From Deltaproteobacteria bacterium (lineage in GTDB: Bacteria > Desulfobacterota > Desulfuromonadia > Geobacterales > JAJYBI01): 64,000 nt of DNA. The stretch spans positions 20,165 to 84,164 of the forward strand of contig JAJYBI010000014.1 of assembly GCA_021779095.1 (NCBI GenBank), read 5' to 3'. Shown in pieces: positions 49,380 through 60,591 of this stretch; within the stretch, counting starts at the first letter, position 1; every line of letters starts with the position of its first letter. Made by a program: the position numbers and the translations under genes. The notes beneath the pieces are model-generated. The model searched no databases, was not told the origin of the DNA, and saw nothing but the letters and a program-made list of their open reading frames with translations.

Positions 49380-50759
49380 TCACCCCTCCCCCCGCAGCCG
49401 GCGCAGTGACGCCGCCACCCCGGCGACCACCGGGCCCCAGTCCCCCATGGTGCGCTGGCGGAAGAGCCGCATCCCCACCGGATACCAGGGGGAATCGGTC
49501 CGTCCCTCCAGCCAGCGCCAGTCGGTCATATAGTCGGGGAGAAGCACCCAGCAGGGGGTCCCCAGGGCACCCGCCAGGTGGGCGACGGCGGTGTCGACGC
49601 AGACGACCAGGTCGAGCTGGGCCGTGATGGCCGCCAGGTCGGCGAAGTCGGCGATCCCCGGCGCCAGGTTCGTGACCGGCAGTCCCGCCGGCGGGGAGGC
49701 CGCCTCCTCCTCGCCGGCCCCCTTCTGCAGGCTGAAGAAGCGTACCCCGCCGATCCGCCCCAGCGGTGCGAGCTCCTCCAGGGAGGGGAGCGAACGGTCG
49801 GCATCGTTCTCGAACCGGGGGTTCCCCTTCCAGGCCAGGCCGACCCGGAAAAGCCCCGCCGGGGCCAGTAACGCTGCCCACTTTTGCAGCAGCTCCCCGT
49901 CGGCCCTGAGATAGGGGATCGCCGCGGGGATGGAGTGGAGGCGGGTGCGGCAGTAATACGGTGCGCTCATGGGAGGGGTCCAGAAATCCCACCCCCCGTC
50001 GGGGATCGGCGCGTCGAAGGGGAAGACGGTATCGACGCCGGCCAGGGTGGTGAAGAGCCGCTGCAGCGCCGGATGGCAGATGAGATCGATGCGCGCCGCC
50101 CCCCGCGCCTTCAGGACCGGCACGTACCGGCAGAACTGGATCATGTCGCCGTGCCCCGCCTCGAAGCCGACCACGATCGACCGGCCCTGCAGCGGTTCGC
50201 CCCGCCAGCGGGGGCACGGCAGGTGCCGTTCCAGATGGGCGTACCAGCTCCGCCCCTCGAACCGGCGCCACCCCTCCTCGTACCGTCCCTGGCGCAGCAG
50301 CAGGCAGCCAAGGTTGAAGGACGCCGGCCGGTACGACGGATCGAGCGCAAGGGCAGTCCGGTACGTCCGTTCCGCCTCGTCCTCCCGTTGCCGGCACGCC
50401 TGCAGCACCCCCAGGTTGGACCGGGCCACGGCGGAGTCGGGGCTCAACGCCAGTGCCCGCCGGTGCGCCGCCTCCGCCTCACCGAACCGCTTCTGCACGG
50501 CCAGCAGCAGCCCCAGGTTGGACCAGGTCTTCCCCAGGCAGGGGTTGAGGGCAAGGGCGCGGCGGTAGCATTGCTCCGCCTCCTCCCGCCGCCCGGTCTC
50601 GTCCAGCAACAGCCCCAGATTGGCATGGGCCTCGGCGAAGCCCGGGTCGAGCCCGAGCGCCTCCCGGAAGCACGCCTCCGCCTCCCGGGTCTCCCCCACG
50701 GCCAGATGCCGCCCCCCCTCCTCGAAGCGCGCCTCGGCCGCCGCGCGGTCACCTGACAT
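49380..50759 (-). CDS. TPR protein with GT9-like glycosyltransferase domain
   Basis: 459 residues. Five TPR units fill 1-175 (AEACFREALGLDPGFAEAHANLGLLL, AEQCYRRALALNPCLGKTWSNLG, AEAAHRRALALSPDSAVARSNLG, AERTYRTALALDPSYRPASFNLG). The C-terminal part resembles heptosyltransferase-like GT domains: VGFEAGHGDMIQFCRYVPVL, LICHPALQRLF, VGLAWKGNPRFENDADRSLP, RFFSLQKG, DLVVCVDTAVAHLAGALG and WVLLPDYMTDWRWL. Such proteins may glycosylate other proteins; the target is unknown. Its start overlaps the end of the truncated TauE gene by 11 bp. Confidence 0.9.
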   Translation of the reverse strand: MSGDRAAAEARFEEGGRHLAVGETREAEACFREALGLDPGFAEAHANLGLLLDETGRREEAEQCYRRALALNPCLGKTWSNLGLLLAVQKRFGEAEAAHRRALALSPDSAVARSNLGVLQACRQREDEAERTYRTALALDPSYRPASFNLGCLLLRQGRYEEGWRRFEGRSWYAHLERHLPCPRWRGEPLQGRSIVVGFEAGHGDMIQFCRYVPVLKARGAARIDLICHPALQRLFTTLAGVDTVFPFDAPIPDGGWDFWTPPMSAPYYCRTRLHSIPAAIPYLRADGELLQKWAALLAPAGLFRVGLAWKGNPRFENDADRSLPSLEELAPLGRIGGVRFFSLQKGAGEEEAASPPAGLPVTNLAPGIADFADLAAITAQLDLVVCVDTAVAHLAGALGTPCWVLLPDYMTDWRWLEGRTDSPWYPVGMRLFRQRTMGDWGPVVAGVAASLRRLRGEG

Positions 50760-51063
50760 GGGACACCCGCCGGTACCGCCGGCCCGCTGGATTGGCCGCC
50801 ATGAAGCTCCCCGCCAGAAAACCGGAACAGATCACCACGGCCGTTCTGACGTCCACATGACCGTGCCGGCAGGAGGTCCAGGCCGCCAGTGCCCCCGGCG
50901 GCGGAATCATGTGGGCAATGGTCGTCCCCTGCACCAGTTTCCGTAAAAAGCCGAAGATCAGCACGGGGGCCGGAACGATGACGGCCCCGCCGCCGATGCC
51001 GATGAGACCGCTCGCCATCCCGGCAACCATGCCGTGCCCCATGAAGAGTGCCACGTCTGTCAT
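50749..51063 (-). pseudogene. truncated TauE/SafE-family permease
   Basis: 104 residues from ATG 51063 (GGGGAGGA upstream). FMGHGMVAGMASGLIGIGGGAVIVPAPVLIFGF and HMIPPPGALAAWTSCRHGHVDVRTAVVICSGFLAGSFMA are the TauE/SafE first half. The domain stops where the next helix (GAxxA..LP..VLRRVFG) should be; it reads NPAGRRYRRVSHVR and ends. Full permeases have about 250 residues and short ones about 120. Probably a remnant cut by the arrival of the overlapping TPR gene. Confidence 0.65.
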
Positions 51064-51391
51064 CTGCCGTTCCTCCCCGCTGTGCCGGATGCGTACGTGA
51101 CGCACCCGTATCCGGCCGATAATACACCAACGCGACATCACCTTGCAGCAGATTCGCTCACCGTTTGTTGTATTCCCGCATTTCATGCACGTTTTCCGGG
51201 CGTCCTCACGTAATGCCAAACCGTTGCGGGCGTCACCCCCGACGGCACCCGGACGCCGGGAGACCTTTATCGGCACCGGTCACGCGTGCTCCGGCGGTCG
51301 TGTTCGGCGTTTTACGATAACGGGGGGCATTTCGCGCTCCATCGGTTATACTGTAGAACTCAGTCACCGACCGTATCGGAGGTCCCGCACC
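51064..51391. other. 328-bp divergent gap
   Basis: Between the TauE fragment and the ParB-like gene. TATACT at 51347-51352 is a possible -10 box for the right-hand gene, without a good -35. No open frame, repeat or hairpin stands out. Confidence 0.35.
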
Positions 51392-51778
51392 ATGGGCAAG
51401 CAGACCGACATCAGCTGGCTGCCGCAGCCGGAGGAAAAGGATTACCCCGCGGCGGCGTCCTACCTGGGGCTCATCTACCCCGACGACGCCGTGAAAAAGA
51501 TCGTGGACCGGCTGAAGTCGGCCCCCCTCTCCCGGTTCAAGGCAAAGGACATCTTCAGGGCGTCCGGCCTGTCGCTTTTGGGGGTCAGCAACTCCCACGT
51601 GGACAAGGACCGCAGGAAGATAGCGGACGGCACCCCCCTGTCACCCATTCTCCTTCTGCGGGACGAACGGGCGGGGCGAGTCGTCATCGCGGACGGCTAC
51701 CACCGGATGTGCGCGGTCTACAGCTACGACGAGGATGCCGTGATCCCCTGCAAGATCGTGTCGTCAGGTCAGGAGTGA
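51392..51778 (+). CDS. ParB-nuclease-like small protein
   Basis: 128 residues from ATG 51392 (GGAGG 9 bp before). The end, PILLLRDERAGRVVIADGYHRMCAVYSYDEDAVIPCKIV, matches the ParB/Srx N-terminal pattern (a DG-x-H-R loop followed by IPCxIV). The first 80 residues are helical (KDYPAAASYLGLIYPDDAVKKIVDRLK). No HTH for DNA partitioning. Unknown function; the following SulP gene begins one base after the stop. Confidence 0.7.
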   Translation: MGKQTDISWLPQPEEKDYPAAASYLGLIYPDDAVKKIVDRLKSAPLSRFKAKDIFRASGLSLLGVSNSHVDKDRRKIADGTPLSPILLLRDERAGRVVIADGYHRMCAVYSYDEDAVIPCKIVSSGQE

Positions 51779-51779
51779 C

Positions 51780-53498
51780 ATGCCCGGCAAAGCCACGGAA
51801 CATAACGCCGACGTACCCGCCCTTCACCGCCCGCGGCGCCTCCGTCTGTGCGAGGGGATTCTCCCCCTCGACCGGTCCCGGCTGCCCGCCGACGTCGTCG
51901 CCGGCATCACCCTCGCGGCCCTCGCCATCCCCGAGGTGATGGGGTATACGAAGATATCCGGCACCCCGGTGATCACCGGCCTCTACACCATCCTCATCCC
52001 GATGGTGCTCTATGCCCTCTTCGGGTCGTCCCGCCACCTGGTGGTCGGCGCGGACTCGGCCACGGCGGCCATCCTCGCCTCCAGCATCGCGGCCATGGCC
52101 CTCCCCGGATCGGCGGCATGGCTCGCGCTGGCAGGGATGCTGGCACTCATGTCCGCCGGGTTCCTGCTTTTGGCCCGCATCGTCCGACTCGGTTTCCTGG
52201 CGGACTTCCTGTCGCGCACGGTGCTTGTCGGCTTCCTGTCGGGGGTGGGGGTCCAGGTGGCCGCCGGCGAGATTGCGGGGATGCTCGGCCTGCCCGGCGG
52301 TGGTCACGGTACCGTCAACAAGCTGGTCGCGACCGCGCGCGAGATCGGCCGGACGAACGTCCCCTCCCTGCTGGTGGCGCTCTCCGTCATCGCGGTCATC
52401 GTCGGCTCCCGCCGGATCTCGCGGAAGATCCCCGGCCCGCTGATCGCGATCGGCGGCGCCATCATCGCCAGCTGGGGGCTCGATCTGCAGCGGTACGGCG
52501 TGCGGGTGCTCGGTCCGGTTCCGAGCGGCCTGCCGCACATCGGCATCCCCCACGGGGTGTTCAGCCTCTCCCTCCTCGAACGGCTGGTTCCCACCGCCTT
52601 CGCCATGTTCGTGGTGATCCTTTCCCAGAGCGCCGCCACTTCACGCGCCTATGCCGCCCTCTACGACGAGCCGTTCGACGAGAACGTGGACCTGGTGGGG
52701 CTGTGCCTCAGCAACATCGGGGCAGGGCTCTCCGGCACCTTCGTGGTGAACGGCAGCCCCACGAAGACCCAGATGGTGGAAAGCGCAGGGGGCAGCAGCC
52801 AGATCGCGCAGCTGACCACGAGCTTCATCGTCCTCCTCGTGCTCCTCTTCTTCACCGGCCCGCTGGCCTATGTGCCGGACGCGGTCCTGTCCGCCGTGGT
52901 CTTTCTCATCGGCGTGGAGCTGGTCGACGTGAAGGGGATGAAGCGGATCTACGCGGAGCGGCGCTGGGAGTTCTCCGTGGCGCTGATCACCGCCGCGACC
53001 GTCGTGTTCGTGGGGGTCGAGCAGAGCATCCTCCTGGCGATCGTCCTGTCGCTCGTGGTCCACACGCGGCACGGCTACCTGGTGAAGAACACGCTCATCG
53101 TCCCCAACGGAGGGACGGGATGGCGCCATCACCCCATCGACACGGGACGACAGGCCGCCCCCGGGCTCGTGATCTACCGCTTCATGCACAACATGTACTA
53201 CGCCAACAGCCAGCTGCTGAGCAGCCAGGTGACCGCACTGGTCAGGCACGCCGACCCGCCGCTCTCCTGGTTCTGCATCGACGCCGGCGCCATGGACGAT
53301 GTGGACTATACGGCGGCCGAGACCCTGCGCAGGCTCCAGAAGGACCTGGCGAACCAGGGGGTGCGGCTCGTGATGTGCGACGTGGTGGACGAGGTCCGGG
53401 ACGAGCTGCAACGGTCCGGACTCGTCGAGCTCTTTGGGGCCGACGCCCTGTACGAAAACCCCGCCGGCGTCGTGGATGCGTATCGGCACAGCGCGTAG
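51780..53498 (+). CDS. SulP family anion transporter with STAS domain
   Basis: 572 residues. Membrane part of 12-14 helices with the SulP signature: AGITLAALAIPEVMGYTKISGTPVITGLYTILIPMVLYALFGSSRHLVVGADSATAA, and VNGSPTKTQMVESAGGSSQIAQLTT. The C-terminal STAS domain (about 445-560) includes SWFCIDAGAMDDVDYTAAETLRRLQKDL. Substrate could be sulfate, bicarbonate or another anion. It starts one base after the ParB-like gene, so the two are likely cotranscribed. Confidence 0.92.
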   Translation: MPGKATEHNADVPALHRPRRLRLCEGILPLDRSRLPADVVAGITLAALAIPEVMGYTKISGTPVITGLYTILIPMVLYALFGSSRHLVVGADSATAAILASSIAAMALPGSAAWLALAGMLALMSAGFLLLARIVRLGFLADFLSRTVLVGFLSGVGVQVAAGEIAGMLGLPGGGHGTVNKLVATAREIGRTNVPSLLVALSVIAVIVGSRRISRKIPGPLIAIGGAIIASWGLDLQRYGVRVLGPVPSGLPHIGIPHGVFSLSLLERLVPTAFAMFVVILSQSAATSRAYAALYDEPFDENVDLVGLCLSNIGAGLSGTFVVNGSPTKTQMVESAGGSSQIAQLTTSFIVLLVLLFFTGPLAYVPDAVLSAVVFLIGVELVDVKGMKRIYAERRWEFSVALITAATVVFVGVEQSILLAIVLSLVVHTRHGYLVKNTLIVPNGGTGWRHHPIDTGRQAAPGLVIYRFMHNMYYANSQLLSSQVTALVRHADPPLSWFCIDAGAMDDVDYTAAETLRRLQKDLANQGVRLVMCDVVDEVRDELQRSGLVELFGADALYENPAGVVDAYRHSA

Positions 53499-53601
53499 GG
53501 GAGCGCCTCCACTTTCCCCTCAAGCTTTCTCCCAACGTACCGATACAGTTGATGTACGGATGCCACTACCGGCGCCTTTCATCAATGTTCAGAGGTACGT
53601 C

Positions 53602-53928
53602 ATGCAGCTCATCCCCATCGCCCTCGCCCAGCCCGAGATGGTCCTCGCCCGCGAGGTCGTCCGGCCCGACAACCCCAGCGGTCCGCCGATCTGCGGCCGG
53701 GGGATGGCCTTGAGCGCACCGCTCATTGCCCGCCTGCGCCAGATGGGGATCAAGTCGCTGATCGTAGACGGACACCCGGTCATGGTTGAAGGAGAGGAAT
53801 CCCTGGAGATCATGCTGGACGCGCTGGAACACCGGTTCAGCAAGGTGACGGGCGATCCGCTCATGGACTTCCTGAAGGGGACCTTCCGGTCGATCCTCTG
53901 CCGCTCCATGGGGGAGGAGGCGCCATGA
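53602..53928 (+). CDS. small protein of the HDOD operon (DUF3391-like)
   Basis: 108 residues from ATG 53602 with AGAGGT upstream. MVLAREVVRPDNPSGPPICGRGMALSAPLIARLRQMGIKSLIVDG has the short beta pattern seen at the N terminus of HD-GYP proteins (DUF3391-like). The rest is helical (LEIMLDALEHRFSKVTGDPLMDFLKGTFRSIL). Overlaps the HDOD gene by 4 bp. Confidence 0.75.
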   Translation: MQLIPIALAQPEMVLAREVVRPDNPSGPPICGRGMALSAPLIARLRQMGIKSLIVDGHPVMVEGEESLEIMLDALEHRFSKVTGDPLMDFLKGTFRSILCRSMGEEAP

Positions 53929-54776
53929 GCGAACAGCGCGAAAAGATCCGCGAGATCATCAAGGAGACGAAATCCCTCCCGACCATCCCGGGGATCGTGG
54001 GGAAGCTGAACGCCCTCTCCAACGACCAGAAGACCTCCATCAAGGAGATGGCGAACATCGTCTCCGCCGACCAGGTGCTGTCGGCCAAGATGCTCAGGCT
54101 CGCCAACTCGCCGTCCTACGGCTTCGCCCGCATCTCCACCGTCTCCAACGCCATGATCCTTCTGGGGATCGACGTGGTGAAGAGCCTGGTATTAAGCTCC
54201 TCCATCTTCGAGATCATGGAGAACAACGTGATGGGGCTGTGGGAGCACTCCCTGGGGGCGGGGGTCGCCGCCAACATCATCGTCCGGCGGCTGAACCTGA
54301 AGGAGTGCGAGGAGATCTCCACGGCGGCGCTCCTGCACGACATCGGCAAGGTGATCCTGAAGCTGAAGTTCGAGGACGAGTACGCGGCGTTGGGGAAACT
54401 GGTGACGGCGCGGCAGATGTGGTTTCGGGACGCGGAGATGGAACTGCTGGGAACGGACCACGCGGAGGTGGGTGGCTGGCTCGCCACGAGCTGGTTCCTG
54501 CCGGACAAGCTGGTGGAGCCGATCGCCTGCCACCACGACGTTTCAAAATCGGGGACCCACCAGATCCGGACGGCGGTGGTGCATGTGGCGGACATCATGA
54601 TCAAGGCCGCCGCCTTCGGCTTCAGCGGCGACCCCTTCGTACCGCGGCTGCAGCCGGCGGCGGTGCGGGTCCTGGGGCTGAACGAGACCATCCTGTCCGA
54701 CATCGCCGAGGAGCTGGGGGACCGGCTCATCGACATCAAGAACTTCAGCCTGGAGATGCAGGAAACCGATGGGTAA
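53925..54776 (+). CDS. HDOD domain signalling protein
   Basis: 283 residues. HDOD fold: LPTIPGIVGKLNAL, ADQVLSAKMLRLANSPSYGFARISTVSNAMILLGIDVVKSLVLSSSIFE, ECEEISTAALLHDIGKVIL and EPIACHHDV. Unlike many HDOD proteins it keeps LLHDIGK with an HD pair and a later HH, so metal-dependent hydrolase activity is not excluded. Middle gene of a three-gene operon with overlapping ends, next to a GGDEF gene. Confidence 0.92.
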   Translation: MSEQREKIREIIKETKSLPTIPGIVGKLNALSNDQKTSIKEMANIVSADQVLSAKMLRLANSPSYGFARISTVSNAMILLGIDVVKSLVLSSSIFEIMENNVMGLWEHSLGAGVAANIIVRRLNLKECEEISTAALLHDIGKVILKLKFEDEYAALGKLVTARQMWFRDAEMELLGTDHAEVGGWLATSWFLPDKLVEPIACHHDVSKSGTHQIRTAVVHVADIMIKAAAFGFSGDPFVPRLQPAAVRVLGLNETILSDIAEELGDRLIDIKNFSLEMQETDG

Positions 54777-55707
54777 CGCCCTGCGCATAACCCTCGTCAC
54801 CCGGGGAAGCGGCGACATGGAGCTCCTCTCCATCCGGCTGCAGAGCAAGGGACACCAGGTGGTGGTCCTCTCCCGCCCCTCCGTGGTGCTGGGGCTCGTC
54901 TATTCCGATCCCCCGGACATCATCATGCTCGACCTGCTCAAGCCGGACGACGAACTCCTGGGGCTCGTGCGGAGCCTGCGGGACGACTGCTACTTCAGCA
55001 CCATCCCGCTCATCGGCCTGACGGACGGCACGGATACGGACTGGACCGGCTGCCCGGTGGACGACTTCATTGCCGCGCCGATCAACTACCAGGAGCTGTT
55101 CAGCCGGATCCACCTCTCCATGGAACGGATCCAGCGGGTCTTCGACAACAACCCCCTCACCCGGCTGCCGGGCAACACCTCCATCCAGCGTGCCATAGAA
55201 AAGGTTATCGGCCAGCCGATGGCGGTCTGCTATGTCGACATCAACCACTTCAAGCCGTACAACGACGTCTTCGGCTTCTCCCACGGCGACGAGGTGCTGC
55301 GGATGCTGGGGCGGGTCATGGCCAACGCGGTGAAGGAGTCGGGGGGCAGGTTCGCGGGGCATATCGGCGGGGACGACTTCGTGTTCATCGTGGCGAAGGA
55401 GCAGGTGGAGCCGGTCTGCACCACCATCATCGACCATTTCGACCGGGTGGTGAGCGACCTGTTCGACGAACAGCAGAAGCACAACGGCTACTACAGCGCG
55501 AAAAACCGCGCCGGCCACCTGGAGCAGGTGCCGCTCCTGGGGATCTCCATCGCGGTGGTCTACACCGACCGGCCCGGCATCATCCACTACGGCAAGGTGG
55601 CCGAGGTGGCGGCGGAGCTGAAGAAGAAGGCGAAAAAGGCGGGGAAGAGCTGTTTCGTCTGCGACCAGCGCCGGTACGCCACGCCCCCCCTCCATGCCGT
55701 CCGATAA
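54769..55707 (+). CDS. receiver-like plus GGDEF-family protein (GGDDF variant)
   Basis: 312 residues. The N-terminal 110 residues look like a degenerate receiver (IMLDLLKPDDELLGLVRSL carries the Asp). GGDEF domain: NNPLTRLPGNTSIQRAIEKVI, CYVDINHFKPYNDVFGFSHGDEVLRMLG and GHIGGDDFVFIVA. The signature is GGDDF, with the catalytic Glu replaced by Asp, and no RxxD inhibitory site is evident. Activity may be low or absent. Overlaps the HDOD gene by 8 bp. Confidence 0.9.
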   Translation: MGNALRITLVTRGSGDMELLSIRLQSKGHQVVVLSRPSVVLGLVYSDPPDIIMLDLLKPDDELLGLVRSLRDDCYFSTIPLIGLTDGTDTDWTGCPVDDFIAAPINYQELFSRIHLSMERIQRVFDNNPLTRLPGNTSIQRAIEKVIGQPMAVCYVDINHFKPYNDVFGFSHGDEVLRMLGRVMANAVKESGGRFAGHIGGDDFVFIVAKEQVEPVCTTIIDHFDRVVSDLFDEQQKHNGYYSAKNRAGHLEQVPLLGISIAVVYTDRPGIIHYGKVAEVAAELKKKAKKAGKSCFVCDQRRYATPPLHAVR

Positions 55708-56790
55708 CTAGCAATCCCCCGCCGTCAGGAACAGCGCCTCCAGAAACGGCGCCACCGCCGTCCGTTCGGCGGCATCCAGCTCTCCGTACCGCACCGGCCG
55801 CCGGAACCGCCGCAAGAGGCGCCGCGCGGCCCAGTCCAGCAGCGGGTTCTCCTGCCCGAGCCGGGGCGCCACCGCCACCTGCCGCAGCTGCCGCAGCCCG
55901 ACGCAGGAGGCGAGTGACGGGTTGAGCCGCAAGACCGCATCCCCCGTCAACGGACACCCACCCGCCGCATCCTTCCCCAGATAGACGATGAAGTTCGGCA
56001 TCGCGCTCCGGTCCCGCTCCAGCGCCTCCAGCCGCGCCGTCTCCGCACCGATCTCCGGCAGCGCGCCGTGGTGGACGAACCGCAAGGGGGTGAGCCCGGT
56101 CCGGCCGATCAACGCCATCAGCTCCGCGATCCGGTAGGTGACCGCGTGGGGGTGGAGGAAGGCGTCGGCCAGCCCGGCGTCGAACCCCACCTCGGAGGAG
56201 TCCTCCAGGTAGCGGGCGAACCGGGAGCCGGGACGCGCCCGCCGGACGAGCCTCTTCAGCGTCGCCACATCCCGCACCTTGAGGAACCGCATGGCGAACC
56301 GGATCGCCTCCGCCTCCCGCCGCGCCCCCCGACTGTAGACCATGAGCCTGAGGAGCCCCCCCGGCGAAAGCCGCCGCTCCAGAGCCCTAAGCCCTGCCAA
56401 CGGGTCCGCCAGGTGGTGGATCACGCCGAAGGAATCGATGAAGTGGTACGGCCCCGGCGCGACCGACGGGTCCGCCAGGTCTCCCGCCAGATACGCGATG
56501 TTGCGGCAGCCGTGCAGAAGGGCATGGAGTCGCGCCCGGCGCAGGCTGCGGGTGGAGAGGTCCAGGGCGGTGATGGCGGCGGACGGGTTGGCGATGCTCG
56601 TCGGATAGGGGGAAAAGGAGCCGCAGCCGGCGAGGAGGATACGCCCCCGCTCCGGGAGCGGCGTGCCGTTGAACCGGGTCCAGAGGGCGTCCAGGTTCAG
56701 GTGGTAGGTGTCCCACGGCCTAACGGTAGCGAGCAGGCTGTAGGCCGGATAGGGGTGGCGTTCGTAGTGGTCGCGGATGGCGTCGTGCAT
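55708..56790 (-). CDS. class I SAM-dependent methyltransferase
   Basis: 360 residues from ATG 56790; a TTG nine codons upstream would overlap acyP. Motif I is ILLAGCGSFSPYPTSIANP, followed by ITALDLSTRSLRRARLHAL, DLADPSVAPGPYHFIDSFGVIHHLADP (post-II/IV) and LRLMVYS. The extra C-terminal 150 residues (FDAGLADAFLHPHAVTYRIAELMALI, LRRFRRPVRYGELDAAERTAVAPFLEALF) are unusual for the fold. Similar proteins are seen with methylated polyketide or tRNA substrates, but the substrate here is unknown. Confidence 0.85.
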   Translation of the reverse strand: MHDAIRDHYERHPYPAYSLLATVRPWDTYHLNLDALWTRFNGTPLPERGRILLAGCGSFSPYPTSIANPSAAITALDLSTRSLRRARLHALLHGCRNIAYLAGDLADPSVAPGPYHFIDSFGVIHHLADPLAGLRALERRLSPGGLLRLMVYSRGARREAEAIRFAMRFLKVRDVATLKRLVRRARPGSRFARYLEDSSEVGFDAGLADAFLHPHAVTYRIAELMALIGRTGLTPLRFVHHGALPEIGAETARLEALERDRSAMPNFIVYLGKDAAGGCPLTGDAVLRLNPSLASCVGLRQLRQVAVAPRLGQENPLLDWAARRLLRRFRRPVRYGELDAAERTAVAPFLEALFLTAGDC

Positions 56791-56800
56791 GGGAGGAAGG

Positions 56801-59166
<2,366 letters not shown>

Positions 59167-59205
59167 TCAGTGCCGGGCGCCGTAATTTCCGTGTCGTAAT
59201 TTCCG

Positions 59206-59234
59206 TTGACAAACCGGGCACCCTCCCCTATCCT
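59206..59234 (+). promoter_or_regulatory. promoter of the metX riboswitch transcript
   Basis: TTGACA (59206-59211), 17 bp, TATCCT (59229-59234). The predicted start (about 59241) precedes the aptamer by 20 nt. Confidence 0.65.
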
Positions 59235-59260
59235 TCCCTGTACAATTACATATAGACCTG

Positions 59261-59430
59261 CTTATCGAGAGTGGTGGAGGGAAAGGCCCTGCGAAGCCAC
59301 AGCAACCGGTCCGGCAACGGACGCCAGGTGCTAAATCCTGTCCCGGGAGACCCCGCGGACGCAGATGAGAGAGGCGCTGACACGACTTAAACGAAAAGGC
59401 CCCCTCTCACCATGTGAGACGGGGCCTTTT
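59261..59430 (+). promoter_or_regulatory. SAM-I (S-box) riboswitch with terminator
   Basis: The S-box core is clear: CTTATCGAGAG, GGTGGAGGGAAAGGCCCTGC, GAAGCCACAGCAACC, GGTGCTAAATCC and the closing GATGAGAG (59364-59371). The expression platform is a terminator (59394-59430): AAAAGGCCCC, inner stem CTCAC-CAT-GTGAG, GGGGCCTTTT. SAM binding should terminate transcription before metX. It fills the 387-bp gap between ligA and metX. Confidence 0.95.
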
Positions 59431-59475
59431 CCGTTTCGGGACACCGGTCGATACAGGTATTTATCCGGGACAACC

Positions 59476-60591
59476 ATGGCGTACGGCATCGTACAGGAAC
59501 AATCCATCACCTTCGACACCGACCTCCGGCTGGAGAGCGGCCGGATTCTCGGCCCGATCACCCTCGCCTTCGAGACCTACGGCGAGCTGAACGCCGACCG
59601 GTCCAACGCGGTATTGGTGGAGCACGCCTGGACCGGCAGCGCCCACCTGGCGGGCCGGTATGCGGGTGACAACCAGAAGCCGGGGTGGTGGGACGCCATC
59701 GTCGGCCCCGGCTGTCTCCTGGATACGGACCGCTACTTCGTCATCTGCGCCAACGTCATCGGCTCATGTTACGGCTCCACCGGCCCCGCCTCCGAGAACC
59801 CCCGAACCGGCAAACGGTACAACCTCACCTTCCCCGTCGTGACCGTGCGCGACATGGTGCGGGCCCAGGTCCTCCTGATCGACCACCTGGGGATCGACCG
59901 GCTCCTGACCGTGCTCGGGGGGAGCATGGGGGGGATGCAGGCGCTGGAGTGGGCCACCCAGTTCCCGGACCGGATCCGGTCGGCGGTGGCGCTCGCCACC
60001 ACCCCGGCGCCGTCCGCCCAGGCGATCAGCCTGAACGCCGTGGCCCGCTGGGCGATCTACAACGATCCCGACTGGAAGAAGGGGGAATACCGGAAGAACC
60101 CGAAGAACGGCCTGGCGCTGGCCCGGGGGATCGGGCACATCTGCTTTCTCTCCGACGAATCCATGACCGCCAAGTTCGGCCGGCGGTTCTCGGCCAAAGA
60201 CGGCCAGTTCGACTTCTTCGGCCAGTTCGAGGTGGAGCGGTACCTGACGTACAACGGGGCCAACTTCGTGGACCGGTTCGACACCAACTCCTTCCTCTAC
60301 CTGGCCAAGGCGCTCGACCTGTACGACGTCGCCTGGGGATGCGAGTCGCTGGAAGAGGCGTTCGCACCCGTTTCGTCCCCGCTCCAGTTCTTCGCCTTCA
60401 CCTCCGACTGGCTCTACCCCCCCTACCAGACGGAAGAGATGGTGGAGGTGCTGCGAAAGATGGGAAAGGAGGTGGAATACCACCTGATCCCGTCGTCCTA
60501 CGGCCACGACGCCTTCCTGCTGGAGCACGAGACCTTCACCCCCATGGTGCGCGCCTTCCTCGACCGGGTCGGATCAAAGGGCTGTCCATGA
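59476..60591 (+). CDS. metX: homoserine O-acetyltransferase
   Basis: 371 residues from ATG 59476. Alpha/beta hydrolase that acetylates homoserine in methionine synthesis. Nucleophile Ser150 in [14 protein letters not shown], the start [53 protein letters not shown], and the catalytic His in [10 protein letters not shown]. Regulated by the upstream SAM riboswitch. The downstream MBL gene overlaps by 4 bp. Confidence 0.96.
   Translation: MAYGIVQEQSITFDTDLRLESGRILGPITLAFETYGELNADRSNAVLVEHAWTGSAHLAGRYAGDNQKPGWWDAIVGPGCLLDTDRYFVICANVIGSCYGSTGPASENPRTGKRYNLTFPVVTVRDMVRAQVLLIDHLGIDRLLTVLGGSMGGMQALEWATQFPDRIRSAVALATTPAPSAQAISLNAVARWAIYNDPDWKKGEYRKNPKNGLALARGIGHICFLSDESMTAKFGRRFSAKDGQFDFFGQFEVERYLTYNGANFVDRFDTNSFLYLAKALDLYDVAWGCESLEEAFAPVSSPLQFFAFTSDWLYPPYQTEEMVEVLRKMGKEVEYHLIPSSYGHDAFLLEHETFTPMVRAFLDRVGSKGCP

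Noticed and set aside
54769..55707. Hypr (cGAMP-producing) GGDEF enzyme
   Set aside because: The guanine-contacting Asp of the G-x-x-x-GD motif is kept (GFSHGDEV), whereas Hypr enzymes have Ser there.
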